The position numbers were made by a program, and so were the translations under genes. Positions 11,732 through 21,818 of a stretch of DNA of 64,000 bases are shown one piece after another (position 1 is the stretch's first letter; each line of letters begins with the position of its first letter). Origin of the DNA: Actinomycetes bacterium (lineage in GTDB: Bacteria; Actinomycetota; Acidimicrobiia; Acidimicrobiales; RAAP-2). The notes beneath the pieces are model-generated. The model was not told where the DNA came from. It saw only the letters and a program-made list of their open reading frames with translations, and did no database searches. The stretch lies in NCBI GenBank assembly GCA_021801235.1, contig JAJYYG010000138.1:24899-88898 (forward strand), read 5' to 3'.

Positions 11732-12088
11732 GTGAACGTTGTCATCGCGAACGGCAGGAGGATTGTGCCCGACGAGGTCCGGGCGTTGGTGGAGGAGAAG
11801 GTGGGGCGCCTGCTCAGGCACTGTCCCGGCCTCGACCGGGCGGAGGTGCACTTCACCGAGGAGCACAATCCGAGGATCCCGGACCGGGAGTGCTGCGAGG
11901 TCATCATGTCGGGGCACGGCCGGGTGATCCGTGCCCACGCCTCGGCTCCGGACCCGCTGGTGGCGGTGGACCTGGTGGTCGAGAAGCTCGAGCACCAGCT
12001 CGAGAAGACGAAGGGGCGCATCGTCGGCCGGTCCCATCCCCGTCCGAGGGTGGTGCGCCCGGGTCGGGTGAGGGTGCAGGCCGGCTGA
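11732..12088 (+). CDS. hpf: Ribosome hibernation promoting factor, short form (HPF/RaiA/YfiA)
   Basis: 118 aa with VPDEVRALVEEKVGRLLRHCPGLDRAEVHFTEEHNPRI...LVVEKLEHQLEKTKGR; GTG start with upstream gagagggagg SD. Confidence 0.8.
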   Translation: MNVVIANGRRIVPDEVRALVEEKVGRLLRHCPGLDRAEVHFTEEHNPRIPDRECCEVIMSGHGRVIRAHASAPDPLVAVDLVVEKLEHQLEKTKGRIVGRSHPRPRVVRPGRVRVQAG

Positions 12089-12176
12089 CCGACCGCAGGT
12101 GGGTCCCGGGTCGCGCCGGCCGTCCGGGCCGCTCCGGCAGGGGAGCGGCGTGGAGCGACGGTAGAGTGATGGTCCC

Positions 12177-14981
12177 ATGAGCGTGTTCACCAAGGTCCTG
12201 CGAGCCGGCGAGGGGAAGAAGGTCCGGCGGCTGGCGGACCTCGTGCCACTGGTGAACGCCCTGGAACCCGAGATGGAGGCGCGCTCCGACGAGGAGCTCC
12301 GGGAGTTCACGCCCCGGTTCCGCCAGCGTCTGGCCGACGGCGAGACGCTCGAGGACCTGCTGGTCGAGGCATTCGCCGTCGTCCGTGAGGCTGCCTGGCG
12401 CGTGCTCGGGCAGCGCCACTTCGACGCCCAGCTGATGGGCGGCATGGCGCTGCATTTCGGCTGGATCGCGGAGATGAAGACCGGGGAGGGGAAGACCCTG
12501 GTCTCCACCCTTCCCGTGTACCTCAACGCCCTGGCCGGCCAGGGGGTCCACGTCGTCACGGTCAACGACTACCTCGCCACCAGGGACTCGGAGTGGATGG
12601 GACAGCTCCACACCTTCCTCGGCCTCACCGTCGGCAGGGTCGGGCCGGACATTGACGACCCGGTGGCCAAGCGCGCCGCCTACGCGGCCGACGTGACTTA
12701 CGGGACCAACACCGAGCTGGGCTTCGACTACCTCCGCGACAACATGGCTCGCAACCGCGAGGCGATGGTCCAGCGCGGCCACCACTTCGCCATCGTGGAC
12801 GAGGTGGACTCCATCCTCATCGACGAGGCCCGCACCCCGTTGATCATCTCCGGACCGTCCAACGAGTCGGCGAAGCTCTACTACCAGTTCGCCGGCATCG
12901 TCCGGACCCTGCGGGTCGACGAGGACTACGAGGTCGACGAGGAGAAGCGGATCGTGGTGCCCACGGAGGCGGGCATCGAGAAGGTCGAGCGTCAGCTCGG
13001 GGTGGGCAACCTCTACGACGCGGTGGCGGTGAACTACGTCCATCACCTGACCCAGGCCCTCTACGCCAAGGAGCTCTACCGGCGGGACAAGGACTACCTG
13101 GTCGCCGGGGGCGAGGTGAAGATCGTGGACGAGTTCACCGGTCGCACCCTCGACGGCCGCCGCTGGTCGGACGGGCTCCACCAGGCGGTCGAGGCCAAGG
13201 AACGGGTCCGCATCAACGAGGAGAACCACACCTGGGCCACCGTCACCCTCCAGAACTACTTCCGTCTCTACGACAAGCTGGCGGGGATGACCGGCACCGC
13301 CGAGACCGAGGCGTCCGAGTTCGCCAACACCTACGACCTCCCGGTGGTGCCGATCCCGCCCAACAAGCCGCTGATCCGCATCGACCAGCCCGACCTGATC
13401 TACAAGACGGAGGAGGGCAAGTTCAACGCGGTGGTGGAGGACATCGTCGAGCGGCACGCGGCGGGCCAGCCCGTGCTCGTGGGCACGGCGTCGGTTTCGA
13501 AGTCGGAGCAGCTGTCCCGCCTCCTCGACAAGCGGGGCATCCCTCACGAGGTCCTGAACGCCAAGCAGCACTTCCGCGAGGCGGAGATCGTCGCCCAGGC
13601 CGGTCGGGTCGGCGGTGTGACGGTCGCCACCAACATGGCGGGCCGGGGCGTAGACATCATCCTCGGCGGCAACCCCGAGGGGCTGGCCCACCGGGAGGCG
13701 GCGGCGCGGGGGATCGATGGGTCCACCGACGAGGGCCAGGCGGCCCTGGTGGCCCTGCAGGCCGAGCTCGAGTCGGTGTGCACCTCCGAAGGTGAACGGG
13801 TGCGCGAGCTCGGGGGCCTCTACGTGCTCGGGAGCGAGCGCCACGAGAGCCGTCGCATCGACAACCAGCTGCGCGGCCGGTCCGGCCGCCAGGGGGACCC
13901 GGGGGAGAGCCGGTTCTTTCTGTCGCTCGAGGACGACCTGATGCGGCTGTTCGCCACCGGCGCCATGAACTGGGTGATGGGGAGGGCCCTCCCCGACGAC
14001 ATGCCCATCGAGGCGAAGATGGTGACCAAGGCGATCGAGCGGGCGCAGAACACGGTGGAGGGACGCAACGCCGAGTCGCGCAAGGACGTCCTCAAGTACG
14101 ACGACGTGATGAACGAGCAGCGCAAGGTGATCTACCGCCGCCGGCTCCAGATCATCGAGGGGGAGGACCTCCGTGAGGAGACGGTCGAGCTCCTCGAGGA
14201 GACCATCACCGCCGTGGTCACCTCCGCCTGTCCGAGCGAATTCCCCGAGGAGTGGGACCTGGCCAGGCTCGTCGTGGAGATCACCCAGTACTACCCGACC
14301 CGGTTCACGGCCGACGAGCTGGCCGAGGCGACCACGGTCGGTCAGCTCACCGAGAGCATCCTCACCGAGGCGCTCGACCTCTATGCCGCACGTGACGAGT
14401 CGATCCCGGGCGGCGCGGAGACGGCGCGCCAGCTCGAGCGGGACATCATGCTCCAGATCATCGACCAGCGCTGGCGGGACCATCTGGCCGACATGGACTA
14501 CCTGCGTGAGGGGATCAACCTCCGGGCCATGGGCAACCAGGATCCTCTGGTGGCCTGGCAGCGGGAAGGGTTCGCCCTGTTCGCCAAGTTGATGGAGGGT
14601 ATCCAGGACGACTACCTCCGCTACGTGTTCCACGTGCAGGTGCTGTCCGAACCGGCCGCCGAGCCGGACCTCGACCAGGCCCGGTACGTGGCGGCCGACG
14701 ACCCGGTGCAGGACACCGCCTCGTTCGCCTCGCTCGCCGCCTCGGTGGCCGAGGCCCTGCCGGCCGACGAGCTGGCCGGGGTGGCGTCCCCGTCCGGCGG
14801 GACCTCCGGGCTGGCTGCCGGTGCGGGCGGCGCTCCGGCCGGGGGGGCGCAGGCCCGGTTCTCCGACGACGGCGAGACCCAGGTGCCGATCGTGAAGTCG
14901 GAGCGGGAGAAGGTGGGACGGAACGACCCCTGCTGGTGCGGCAGCGGGAAGAAGTTCAAGTTCTGCCACGGCGCCAACTGA
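12177..14981 (+). CDS. secA: Preprotein translocase ATPase SecA
   Basis: MKTGEGKT, full SecA domains, C-terminal SEC-C zinc motif CWCGSGKKFKFCH. Confidence 0.98.
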   Translation: MSVFTKVLRAGEGKKVRRLADLVPLVNALEPEMEARSDEELREFTPRFRQRLADGETLEDLLVEAFAVVREAAWRVLGQRHFDAQLMGGMALHFGWIAEMKTGEGKTLVSTLPVYLNALAGQGVHVVTVNDYLATRDSEWMGQLHTFLGLTVGRVGPDIDDPVAKRAAYAADVTYGTNTELGFDYLRDNMARNREAMVQRGHHFAIVDEVDSILIDEARTPLIISGPSNESAKLYYQFAGIVRTLRVDEDYEVDEEKRIVVPTEAGIEKVERQLGVGNLYDAVAVNYVHHLTQALYAKELYRRDKDYLVAGGEVKIVDEFTGRTLDGRRWSDGLHQAVEAKERVRINEENHTWATVTLQNYFRLYDKLAGMTGTAETEASEFANTYDLPVVPIPPNKPLIRIDQPDLIYKTEEGKFNAVVEDIVERHAAGQPVLVGTASVSKSEQLSRLLDKRGIPHEVLNAKQHFREAEIVAQAGRVGGVTVATNMAGRGVDIILGGNPEGLAHREAAARGIDGSTDEGQAALVALQAELESVCTSEGERVRELGGLYVLGSERHESRRIDNQLRGRSGRQGDPGESRFFLSLEDDLMRLFATGAMNWVMGRALPDDMPIEAKMVTKAIERAQNTVEGRNAESRKDVLKYDDVMNEQRKVIYRRRLQIIEGEDLREETVELLEETITAVVTSACPSEFPEEWDLARLVVEITQYYPTRFTADELAEATTVGQLTESILTEALDLYAARDESIPGGAETARQLERDIMLQIIDQRWRDHLADMDYLREGINLRAMGNQDPLVAWQREGFALFAKLMEGIQDDYLRYVFHVQVLSEPAAEPDLDQARYVAADDPVQDTASFASLAASVAEALPADELAGVASPSGGTSGLAAGAGGAPAGGAQARFSDDGETQVPIVKSEREKVGRNDPCWCGSGKKFKFCHGAN

Positions 14982-14982
14982 G

Positions 14983-16143
14983 ATGCCCGGTGGTGAACCC
15001 CCCTCCCGGGGAGGCTCGGTATCCGACCGGGTGGACGTTCCCGGCGCCATCGCCGCGGCCACCGAGCGCCTCGCGGAGGCGGCGCGGTTCCTCGGCCGGG
15101 AGTCTCTGGTAGGACGGCGGACCGAGCTCGAGGCGGAGGCGTCGGCCCCCGGCCTCTGGGACGACGCCGACCACGCCCGCCGCGTCACCACCGAGCTCGG
15201 ACGGGTCAGCGAGGACCTCGAGCTCCTCGACGCCATGACCGAGCGGCTGTCCGACGCGGAGACCCTCTACGAGCTGGAGCGGGAGGAGGGGGACCCGTCG
15301 CTCCGGGCGGAGACCGAAGAGGTGCTCGCCGACCTCGACGCCCGGCTCCGCTCGTTGGAGCTTCGGGCCCTGTTCGCCGGGGACCACGACGACAGCGACG
15401 CGGTGGCGGAGATCCACGCCGGGGCGGGCGGCACCGATGCCCAGGACTGGGCGGAGATGCTCCTGCGGATGTACTCGCGGTGGGCCGAGCGCCGTGGCTT
15501 CGACGTCGAGGTGGAGGAGGCGACGCCTGGCCAGGAGGCCGGCCTGCTCTCCGCCACCTTCATCGTGAAGGGGCGGTACGCCTTCGGGATGCTGGCCGCC
15601 GAGCGCGGGGTCCACCGGCTGGTGCGGATCTCGCCGTTCGACGCGCAGCACCGTCGCCAGACCAGCTTCGCCTCGCTCGACGTGGTGCCTTTCATCGAGG
15701 ACCTCTCCGGCGAGGTGGAGATCGACGAGAAGGACCTCCGCATCGACACCTACCGGTCCTCGGGGGCGGGGGGCCAGCACGTCAACAAGACGGACTCCGC
15801 GGTCCGCCTCACCCACCTGCCCACCGGCATCGTGGTCTCGTGCCAGAACCAACGCAGCCAGCACCAGAACAAGGCGAAGGCGATGCAGGTGCTCGGGGCC
15901 AAGCTGGCGGAACGCCAGCGGGCGGAGCACCTGGCCACTCTGGACGCCCTGTCGGGGGACCGCACCGACAACGCCTGGGGGAACCAGATCCGCTCGTACG
16001 TCCTCGCGCCCTACCAGCTGGTGAAGGATCTCCGCAGCGGCGAGGAGACCGGCAACGTGGACGCGGTGCTGGACGGGGACCTCGACCGGTTCATCGAGGC
16101 GGAGCTGCGCCGCCAGGCCGAGCTGCGGCGGCCGCGTACCTGA
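14983..16143 (+). CDS. prfB: Peptide chain release factor 2
   Basis: RISPFDAQ (SPF) and SSGAGGQHVNKTDSAVRLTH (GGQ) motifs; uninterrupted frame. Confidence 0.95.
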   Translation: MPGGEPPSRGGSVSDRVDVPGAIAAATERLAEAARFLGRESLVGRRTELEAEASAPGLWDDADHARRVTTELGRVSEDLELLDAMTERLSDAETLYELEREEGDPSLRAETEEVLADLDARLRSLELRALFAGDHDDSDAVAEIHAGAGGTDAQDWAEMLLRMYSRWAERRGFDVEVEEATPGQEAGLLSATFIVKGRYAFGMLAAERGVHRLVRISPFDAQHRRQTSFASLDVVPFIEDLSGEVEIDEKDLRIDTYRSSGAGGQHVNKTDSAVRLTHLPTGIVVSCQNQRSQHQNKAKAMQVLGAKLAERQRAEHLATLDALSGDRTDNAWGNQIRSYVLAPYQLVKDLRSGEETGNVDAVLDGDLDRFIEAELRRQAELRRPRT

Positions 16144-16382
16144 GCGTCGGGGCAGGCGTCGACGCGAACGGCCGGCCCGGCCGTGGACGCACGTGGTCCG
16201 GCGATCGTCCGAGGTCAGCGGGGGTTGCACCCCGGAGGGCTCGAGGGCCGGTAGGATAGGCGGATCGGCACTCCGCACCGGCTCGCTCGTCTCCTGCCGT
16301 CCCGGCCCCGATCCGTCGGCGACTCCGGCGGTGTCGTCCGCTCCCGACGCCCGGACCCCGATCTCCGTATGGCACGCAACCG

Positions 16383-17183
16383 ATGATCACCTTCCAGAAC
16401 GTCACGAAGACCTACAAGGGTTCCACGGTCGCTCTGCGCGACTGCACCGTCGAGATCGACAAGGGCGAGTTCGTCTTCCTGGTGGGCCCCTCCGGTTCGG
16501 GGAAGACCACCTTCATCCGGCTCCTCCTGCGCGAGGAGGTGCCGGACTCCGGGCGCATCTGGGAGGCGGGGAGGGAGATCGGGCAGCTCTCGAAGTGGCG
16601 CATCCCCTATCTCCGCCGCAACATCGGCTGCGTCTTCCAGGACTTCCGGCTGCTGCCGAACAAGAGCGTCTTCGAGAACGTGGCCTTCGCCCTCGAGGTG
16701 ATCGGCCGCCCCAAGCACGTGATCGCCACCCAGGTCCCCCAGGTCCTCGATCTGGTCGGCCTGACGAAGAAGAGCGACAACCTCCCCGGGGAGCTCTCGG
16801 GCGGCGAGCAGCAGCGGGTCGCCGTCGCCCGCGCCTTCGTCAACCGGCCGCTGATCCTCTTGGCCGACGAGCCCACCGGTAACCTCGATCCGACGACCAG
16901 CCTCGGGATCATGCGCTTGCTCGACCGCATCAACCGGACCGGGACGACCGTCGTGGTCGCCACCCACGACGCCGGCATGGTGGACCAGATGCGCCGCAGG
17001 GTGATCGAGCTCGACCGGGGCACCATGGTGCGCGACCAGGCCCGGGGTGTCTACGGCATCGACAGCGCGGTGGCGGCCGCGGGTGCCGGATCGCCGACGG
17101 GGGTGCTGGTGGAGGAGGCCCCCGGGCCGGAGCCGACCGACCTCGAGGGCGACGGGACCGTGCGCAATAGGCTGGGGGCCTGA
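16383..17183 (+). CDS. ftsE: Cell division ATP-binding protein FtsE
   Basis: [44 protein letters not shown]; overlaps ftsX start. Confidence 0.96.
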   Translation: MITFQNVTKTYKGSTVALRDCTVEIDKGEFVFLVGPSGSGKTTFIRLLLREEVPDSGRIWEAGREIGQLSKWRIPYLRRNIGCVFQDFRLLPNKSVFENVAFALEVIGRPKHVIATQVPQVLDLVGLTKKSDNLPGELSGGEQQRVAVARAFVNRPLILLADEPTGNLDPTTSLGIMRLLDRINRTGTTVVVATHDAGMVDQMRRRVIELDRGTMVRDQARGVYGIDSAVAAAGAGSPTGVLVEEAPGPEPTDLEGDGTVRNRLGA

Positions 17184-18073
17184 TGCCGGTCTCCGCCGGC
17201 TACGTGGCGCGTGAGGCGACCTCCAACTTGTGGAGGAACCGCCTGATGACGATGGCCGCCATCTTGACGGTGGCGGTGTCCCTGGCGCTGGTCGGGTCCG
17301 CGCTCTTGTTGAAGCAGGGGGCCACCACCGCGACGGTGCGGTGGCAGCAGGGTGTCAACGTGATCGTCTGGGTCGACCCCGGCGCCAGCACCGTGCAGAG
17401 CCAGGCCATCCACTCGCAACTGGTGTCCAATCCCCTGGTCAAGACGTGCACCTACCGGAGCCAGGCCTACGACTACGCGGAGGCGCAGCGCCTCCTGCCC
17501 GCCCAGGAGGTCGCCGCCACCCAGCTGTCGGACTACCCGTCCTCGTTCCGCTGCGCCCTCTTCAACCCCTCCGAGGCGACGGTGGTGAAGCAGGAGTTCA
17601 CCGGCAAGCCCGGCGTGAACTCGGTCGAGTTCCAGGCGGCCCAGATCCGCACGATGCAGAACGTGATCCACATCCTCCAGTGGGTGTTCCTCTCGGTGGC
17701 GGTGGTGCTGCTGCTCTCGGCGTCGGTCCTCATCCTCAACACCATCCGGATCGCCATCTTCGCCCGGCGCCGGGAGGTCTCGGTGATGAAGCTGGTGGGG
17801 GCCACCAATTGGTTCATCCGGCTTCCCTTCATGGCCGAGGGTCTCATCCAGGGCATCGTCGGCTCGGCGGTCGCGGTGCTGGTGGTCCTCGGGCTCTACT
17901 GGGGGATCGGGCTGAACACGGCCAAGACGGTGGCCAACCAGGGCAGCCTGATCGCCCAGATGTCGATGAGCGGCTGGGAGGTGGCGGGCACCTGCATCGT
18001 GGTCGCGCTGGTCGGCATCGGCGTGGGAGTGGTGGGCTCCGCCTTCGCCGTGCGTCGTTTCCTCGACGTCTGA
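17183..18073 (+). CDS. ftsX: Cell division permease FtsX
   Basis: Four-TM FtsX architecture, [29 protein letters not shown]. Confidence 0.95.
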   Translation: MPVSAGYVAREATSNLWRNRLMTMAAILTVAVSLALVGSALLLKQGATTATVRWQQGVNVIVWVDPGASTVQSQAIHSQLVSNPLVKTCTYRSQAYDYAEAQRLLPAQEVAATQLSDYPSSFRCALFNPSEATVVKQEFTGKPGVNSVEFQAAQIRTMQNVIHILQWVFLSVAVVLLLSASVLILNTIRIAIFARRREVSVMKLVGATNWFIRLPFMAEGLIQGIVGSAVAVLVVLGLYWGIGLNTAKTVANQGSLIAQMSMSGWEVAGTCIVVALVGIGVGVVGSAFAVRRFLDV

Positions 18074-18101
18074 CCCGCCGGGGCCGGGGCCGCCGGTCGG
18101 G

Positions 18102-19523
18102 TCAGGACGGTGCGACGTTGGTGGTGCACGAGTTGCCGGCGGGCTCACCGGCCAGCCTGGCCGAGATCCACCTCACCACCGTGCTCTGGGCCCGCTGGAC
18201 GACGGTGCCGTGGTCCGCTCCCGGGAAGACGACGTAGTCGACGGTGTCGTGGTCGGTCCCGCACAGCCGCCCGTCGACCAGGGCGGCGGTGGACGGAGCG
18301 GGGACCAAAGGATCGGCGGAACCCTGGGCGACGAGGATGGGGGCCCGGGTCGGCGTCCCACCGGCGTCGTTCAGCTCCGCCAGGCGCTGGAGCGGCCGGT
18401 CGCGCCGCCAGGTGGGGAGGAAGACCTTGTCGGCGGCAAGCCCGGCGAACGCGGTGGAGAGGGTGCTGGCGCAGACCTGGTCGACTGCGGGGGCCAGGGC
18501 GATCGCCTCGGGCGTGAGGACCTGGCTCAGCGGATAGGTCCCGTAGACGGTCGACCAGTTGACGGCGGTCATGAAGGCGTAGACGGCCAGCGGGTCGGGC
18601 GTGTTGCCGAGCGTGGGCGGGAACAGTTCGGTGACGTTCGCCACCGGCGCCAGCGATACCTCGCCGGTGAGGAAGAGATCGGGGGCGTAGGTCGGGGCGA
18701 TCTGACCGGCGAAGAGCGCGGCCTGGCCGCCCTGAGAGTAGCCGAGGACGACTACCGCGTCCGACGCACCCGATCCGACGAGGGCACGGGCGGCACGCGC
18801 GGCGTCGAGGACGGTGCGGGCCTCGCTGAGCCCCACCAGGTACGGATCGAGCCCCGGTGCTCCGAGGCCGGCGTAGTCGGTGGCGGTCACGATGGCCCCC
18901 ATGGCGAGGAGCTGCGCCAGGTAGGGGATCGATCCGATGCCTTGGAGGGAGGGGGCGCAGCTTCCGGCGATGCCGGTGGTGCCGTGGGCCCACGACACGA
19001 TCGGCCGTCCAGTGGCGGGGCCGGGGCCGCCGGGGACCACCACGGTCCCCGACACGGCCACGTCGGTTCCGGCGAGGGACTCCGAGTGGTAGAGGACGCG
19101 GTAGGCGGTGGTGCCGGCGGGGAGTCCCGGGCCCACCGGGATCGGCTCCGACCGGATCAGGGTGCCTGGCGGGGCCGGTGGCAGCGGCGAGGGCGGCTGG
19201 TAGAACGGATCGGGCACCGGATCGACGCCGGACCCGGAGGACCGCGTACCGGACACAGCCGCAGCGGGGAGTTCAGCCGCCGAGGTCGCCACCGGGGCGA
19301 GGGCGGAGGCGACCGCCAGCAGTCCGTCGGCGGCGGTCGCAGAGGCTGTAGTCCCGGCGGGGTCGGCGAGGAGACCGGGAGCGAGTGCCCCGCGGTGGGG
19401 CACCGACGGTGCGGCCAGGGAGACCGGTCCCCCGCACGCAGCGAGCAGCAGGCCCGAGACTCCGAGTGCCAGGGCCGCGAGCCGGCTCGCCACCTTGGGA
19501 CGGTTTGACGGGGGCGGCGCCAT
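18102..19523 (-). CDS. Secreted lipoprotein lipase/esterase (secretory lipase, alpha/beta hydrolase)
   Basis: Lipobox LLLAAC after MAPPPSNRPK; GYSQGGQAA nucleophile elbow. Confidence 0.85.
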   Translation of the reverse strand: MAPPPSNRPKVASRLAALALGVSGLLLAACGGPVSLAAPSVPHRGALAPGLLADPAGTTASATAADGLLAVASALAPVATSAAELPAAAVSGTRSSGSGVDPVPDPFYQPPSPLPPAPPGTLIRSEPIPVGPGLPAGTTAYRVLYHSESLAGTDVAVSGTVVVPGGPGPATGRPIVSWAHGTTGIAGSCAPSLQGIGSIPYLAQLLAMGAIVTATDYAGLGAPGLDPYLVGLSEARTVLDAARAARALVGSGASDAVVVLGYSQGGQAALFAGQIAPTYAPDLFLTGEVSLAPVANVTELFPPTLGNTPDPLAVYAFMTAVNWSTVYGTYPLSQVLTPEAIALAPAVDQVCASTLSTAFAGLAADKVFLPTWRRDRPLQRLAELNDAGGTPTRAPILVAQGSADPLVPAPSTAALVDGRLCGTDHDTVDYVVFPGADHGTVVQRAQSTVVRWISARLAGEPAGNSCTTNVAPS

Positions 19524-19657
19524 CCTCAGCCAGCGTAGCCAGCCGCACCGTTCGACCGGGGTCAATCGGAAGCATGCGCCCGGGCGGGGACGCAACGGTG
19601 GTCGGCGTCCCACGCCCGGCCGCCCGACGCTCCTCGACTCCGTCAGGTGAGCCGCGA

Positions 19658-19689
19658 CGTGTCACGGAATCGGCCGATTACGTGACACG
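19658..19689. promoter_or_regulatory. Near-perfect 32-bp palindrome CGTGTCACGGAATCGGCCGATTACGTGACACG
   Basis: One mismatched base-pair position between arms; further TGTCA half-sites follow to about 19782. Confidence 0.65.
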
Positions 19690-19812
19690 CCCCGGGTGAC
19701 CTGGTTTGCGGCTCAGGAGTGTCATGTAACCCGTCATTCAGCCTATGTCACGTGAACGGTTGGCATGCTGTTCAACGTGACAGTGCGCTCCGGGGCGGAA
19801 GGACCAAGATTG

Positions 19813-20118
19813 TCAAGAAGCCAGGGGGTGCGCCTGTTCTGCTATGAAGCGCTGGAGGTCGGCGACCGACACCACTGCTGGCGCGCTCGGCGTACTCGCC
19901 CGCTCGATGATCCACTGGCGAATGAGCGTCGTGGCCGGGATGTGCAAATCGGCCGCTTGGCTTCGGACCTGGTTCATAAGCGACTGCGGGAGTCGGATCG
20001 AGGTCGACACCAGGACCTCGTTGGCTGTGTCGGTCTGCAGCGTGGCGTCGGTGAAGTGCTCGGCCACGTCGGTGGTGTCGTAGTAGTCGCGGAGCTGGTC
20101 GATCTTCTCTTGGTCCAT
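19813..20118 (-). CDS. Ribbon-helix-helix (CopG/BrnA-like) antitoxin
   Basis: STSIRLPQSLMNQVRSQAADLHIPATTLIRQWI; 2 nt downstream of toxin-like ORF. Confidence 0.7.
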   Translation of the reverse strand: MDQEKIDQLRDYYDTTDVAEHFTDATLQTDTANEVLVSTSIRLPQSLMNQVRSQAADLHIPATTLIRQWIIERASTPSAPAVVSVADLQRFIAEQAHPLAS

Positions 20119-20119
20119 G

Positions 20120-20389
20120 TCAGTGGCTCCTTCGCCGGAACGCTCGTTTCTCGATGGCGGTCATGTCCCGGGCGGTGACTATGAAGTCTCGACCGTCCCC
20201 GGCTTCGGTGATGACGACGGGCAATAGCCGGCCGGCATCGGTCTGGCCCAGGACCTCGGTGGTGTCGTCGCGACCCGAGACGGCGAGGCGAGGTTGGCTG
20301 TAGAGGACCTGTTCAACTTCGAGTGGAGTCACGTTGTGGCGGGCGATGTGGGTTTCGGAGTCTTCGGTCCACATCACTTCCCCGAACAC
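20120..20389 (-). CDS. BrnT-like toxin
   Basis: WTEDSETHIARHNVTPLEVEQVL...GRLLPVVITEAGDGRDFIVTARDMTAIEKRAFRRR resembles BrnT core; toxin-first order typical of brnTA; GTG start inferred. Confidence 0.65.
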   Translation of the reverse strand: MFGEVMWTEDSETHIARHNVTPLEVEQVLYSQPRLAVSGRDDTTEVLGQTDAGRLLPVVITEAGDGRDFIVTARDMTAIEKRAFRRRSH

Positions 20390-20397
20390 CGCTAGAC

Positions 20398-20417
20398 CGT
20401 ACCACAAGCGTGGTACG
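20398..20417. promoter_or_regulatory. Operator-like palindrome CGTACCAC-AAGC-GTGGTACG upstream of brnT-like gene
   Basis: Perfect 8-bp arms, 4-nt spacer, 9 bp upstream of the inferred start. Confidence 0.65.
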
Positions 20418-20882
20418 CAAGGGCCGATGATTGGAATGCGCGTGGATCCACCACGCACCGAGCGATGGGAAGTGTCCAGTAGTCCCCGAATGCGGCGGAC
20501 CGCTGTTCAGCCGGCCCTCTCGACGCTGGTCGGCCCTCGGCGACCGCTCCGCAGGGTGTCCCACAGAGGCCCCCACCACCGGGCACCTTTCCGGGCGGGT
20601 CTAGCGGGTCACTACCGATGTCCTCGCCAGGCATCGGCCGGCTGCCGGCCACCCCGCCGGCTGCCGTCCCGTTCGACGATCCCCTTACGGGACAGGGTAT
20701 GCCGGGCTGCGCAGCTGGCGTACCTACGGCGCGGTTTTCCTCGCTATGGCAGGATGAGCGTCCATGACGTTGGCCGGTCATCGTGACCGGTCCGTTGCGA
20801 CGACCGGTGGAACTCGCCCCCTTCCTCTTCCACATGCTCAAACCGGTTGGTTGTAGGGGTCGCCACCAGGTCGGTACCAGCA

Positions 20883-21431
20883 TCACCCAGCGTTCCCGTA
20901 TGGCTCGATGATGAAAGTGGTGTCGTACAGGGTTTGCGACTGGAGGCGAGTTGGGATCTTGTAGCCCTGCATCCGTGCGTTTTGCTGGCTGTCAGCACCG
21001 ACCACGAACGACTCCCGGCCATCTTTGGCATACGCCTGCGACGAGATCTGAATCGGGCCAAGCGCCAATGCTTGGGCGGGGTGCCAACCGTGGCTGGTGA
21101 GCCAACTTTGGTACCACGCATCGACAGTTGCCATCGGCGCGGTCGTCGCGGCGAACAAGCCTGCATCAGCTGGATTGGTCGAGCCGATGTAGTGAGCCTC
21201 TCCCGAACCGAAACGAGAAATGACGGTCGAGCCCGGATAGACGAGGGACGCCTCTGGCTGAGCTTGGATAAAGGAGTTCGGCACCGGGCAGGTCGGCAGT
21301 CCGTGGGCGTCACGGCCACACGACGAAGCAGACCCGAGAGTGCCGCAGCCGGCCGCCCCGAGCAGAAGTGCTCCGAGGACGACCGGCGTCAGGATCCGGG
21401 CGAGGGCGTGCTGGTGGTTAGGAACTCCCAT
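20883..21431 (-). CDS. Hypothetical lipoprotein
   Basis: Signal sequence with lipobox LLLGAAGC; no family recognised. Confidence 0.65.
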   Translation of the reverse strand: MGVPNHQHALARILTPVVLGALLLGAAGCGTLGSASSCGRDAHGLPTCPVPNSFIQAQPEASLVYPGSTVISRFGSGEAHYIGSTNPADAGLFAATTAPMATVDAWYQSWLTSHGWHPAQALALGPIQISSQAYAKDGRESFVVGADSQQNARMQGYKIPTRLQSQTLYDTTFIIEPYGNAG

Positions 21432-21620
21432 CCCCCTCCTTGCTCGACCAACTCCATGTTCGCATGGAAGGGGGCCGGTGAACCCCCGCCCGTGCGCACG
21501 TCGAGGTCAACTCCCTGGGTCCAGTACGTCGAGCCGTTCTGCGTACTTTCCGACCCTGGTCCCGACAGTGGGCCAGTTCCAGTAGTCGGTGCACGGTCCC
21601 GGAGTCGGATAGACCGTCAC

Positions 21621-21662
21621 GCCGCACGCCGCACGCCGCACGCCGCACGCCGCACGCCGCAC
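21621..21662. repeat. Heptanucleotide tandem repeat (GCCGCAC)x6
   Basis: Six perfect copies counted directly. Confidence 0.97.
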
Positions 21663-21818
21663 GCGCGGCGAGGTGCCTGTGGATGACGATCCGCGCCGCC
21701 GGGATTGACGACGGCGAGCGGCTTCTCGGTCCCGGCGAGCCGGCTGGTCTCGCGCCGCGGCCGAGGCGCCCGAACGGGCCTCCCTCCCCCGGCTGCCCCT
21801 GCGTCTAGGCTCCCGGCA

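Noticed and set aside
14983-15075. Programmed +1 frameshift in prfB
   Set aside because: The RF2 frame is continuous from an upstream ATG; no internal UGA at the expected position.
11904-15236. 1110-aa minus-strand ORF
   Set aside because: Antisense to secA and prfB; composition typical of a spurious high-GC frame.
18073-18102. smpB/tmRNA expected after ftsX
   Set aside because: Only a convergent lipase gene follows; no SmpB motifs or tmRNA-like sequence seen here, so no call made. It may lie elsewhere in the genome.
19765-20178. 137-aa plus-strand ORF across the antitoxin
   Set aside because: Antisense to the RHH antitoxin, which has a clear domain and operon context.
20774-20790. CCGGTCA-TCG-TGACCGG inverted repeat as a terminator or operator
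   Set aside because: Short 7-bp arms in GC-rich noncoding DNA with no U-tract or adjacent promoter; not enough support.
21621-21662. CRISPR-like array
   Set aside because: Contiguous 7-bp microsatellite without spacers; the other arrays in the window are likewise direct tandem repeats.
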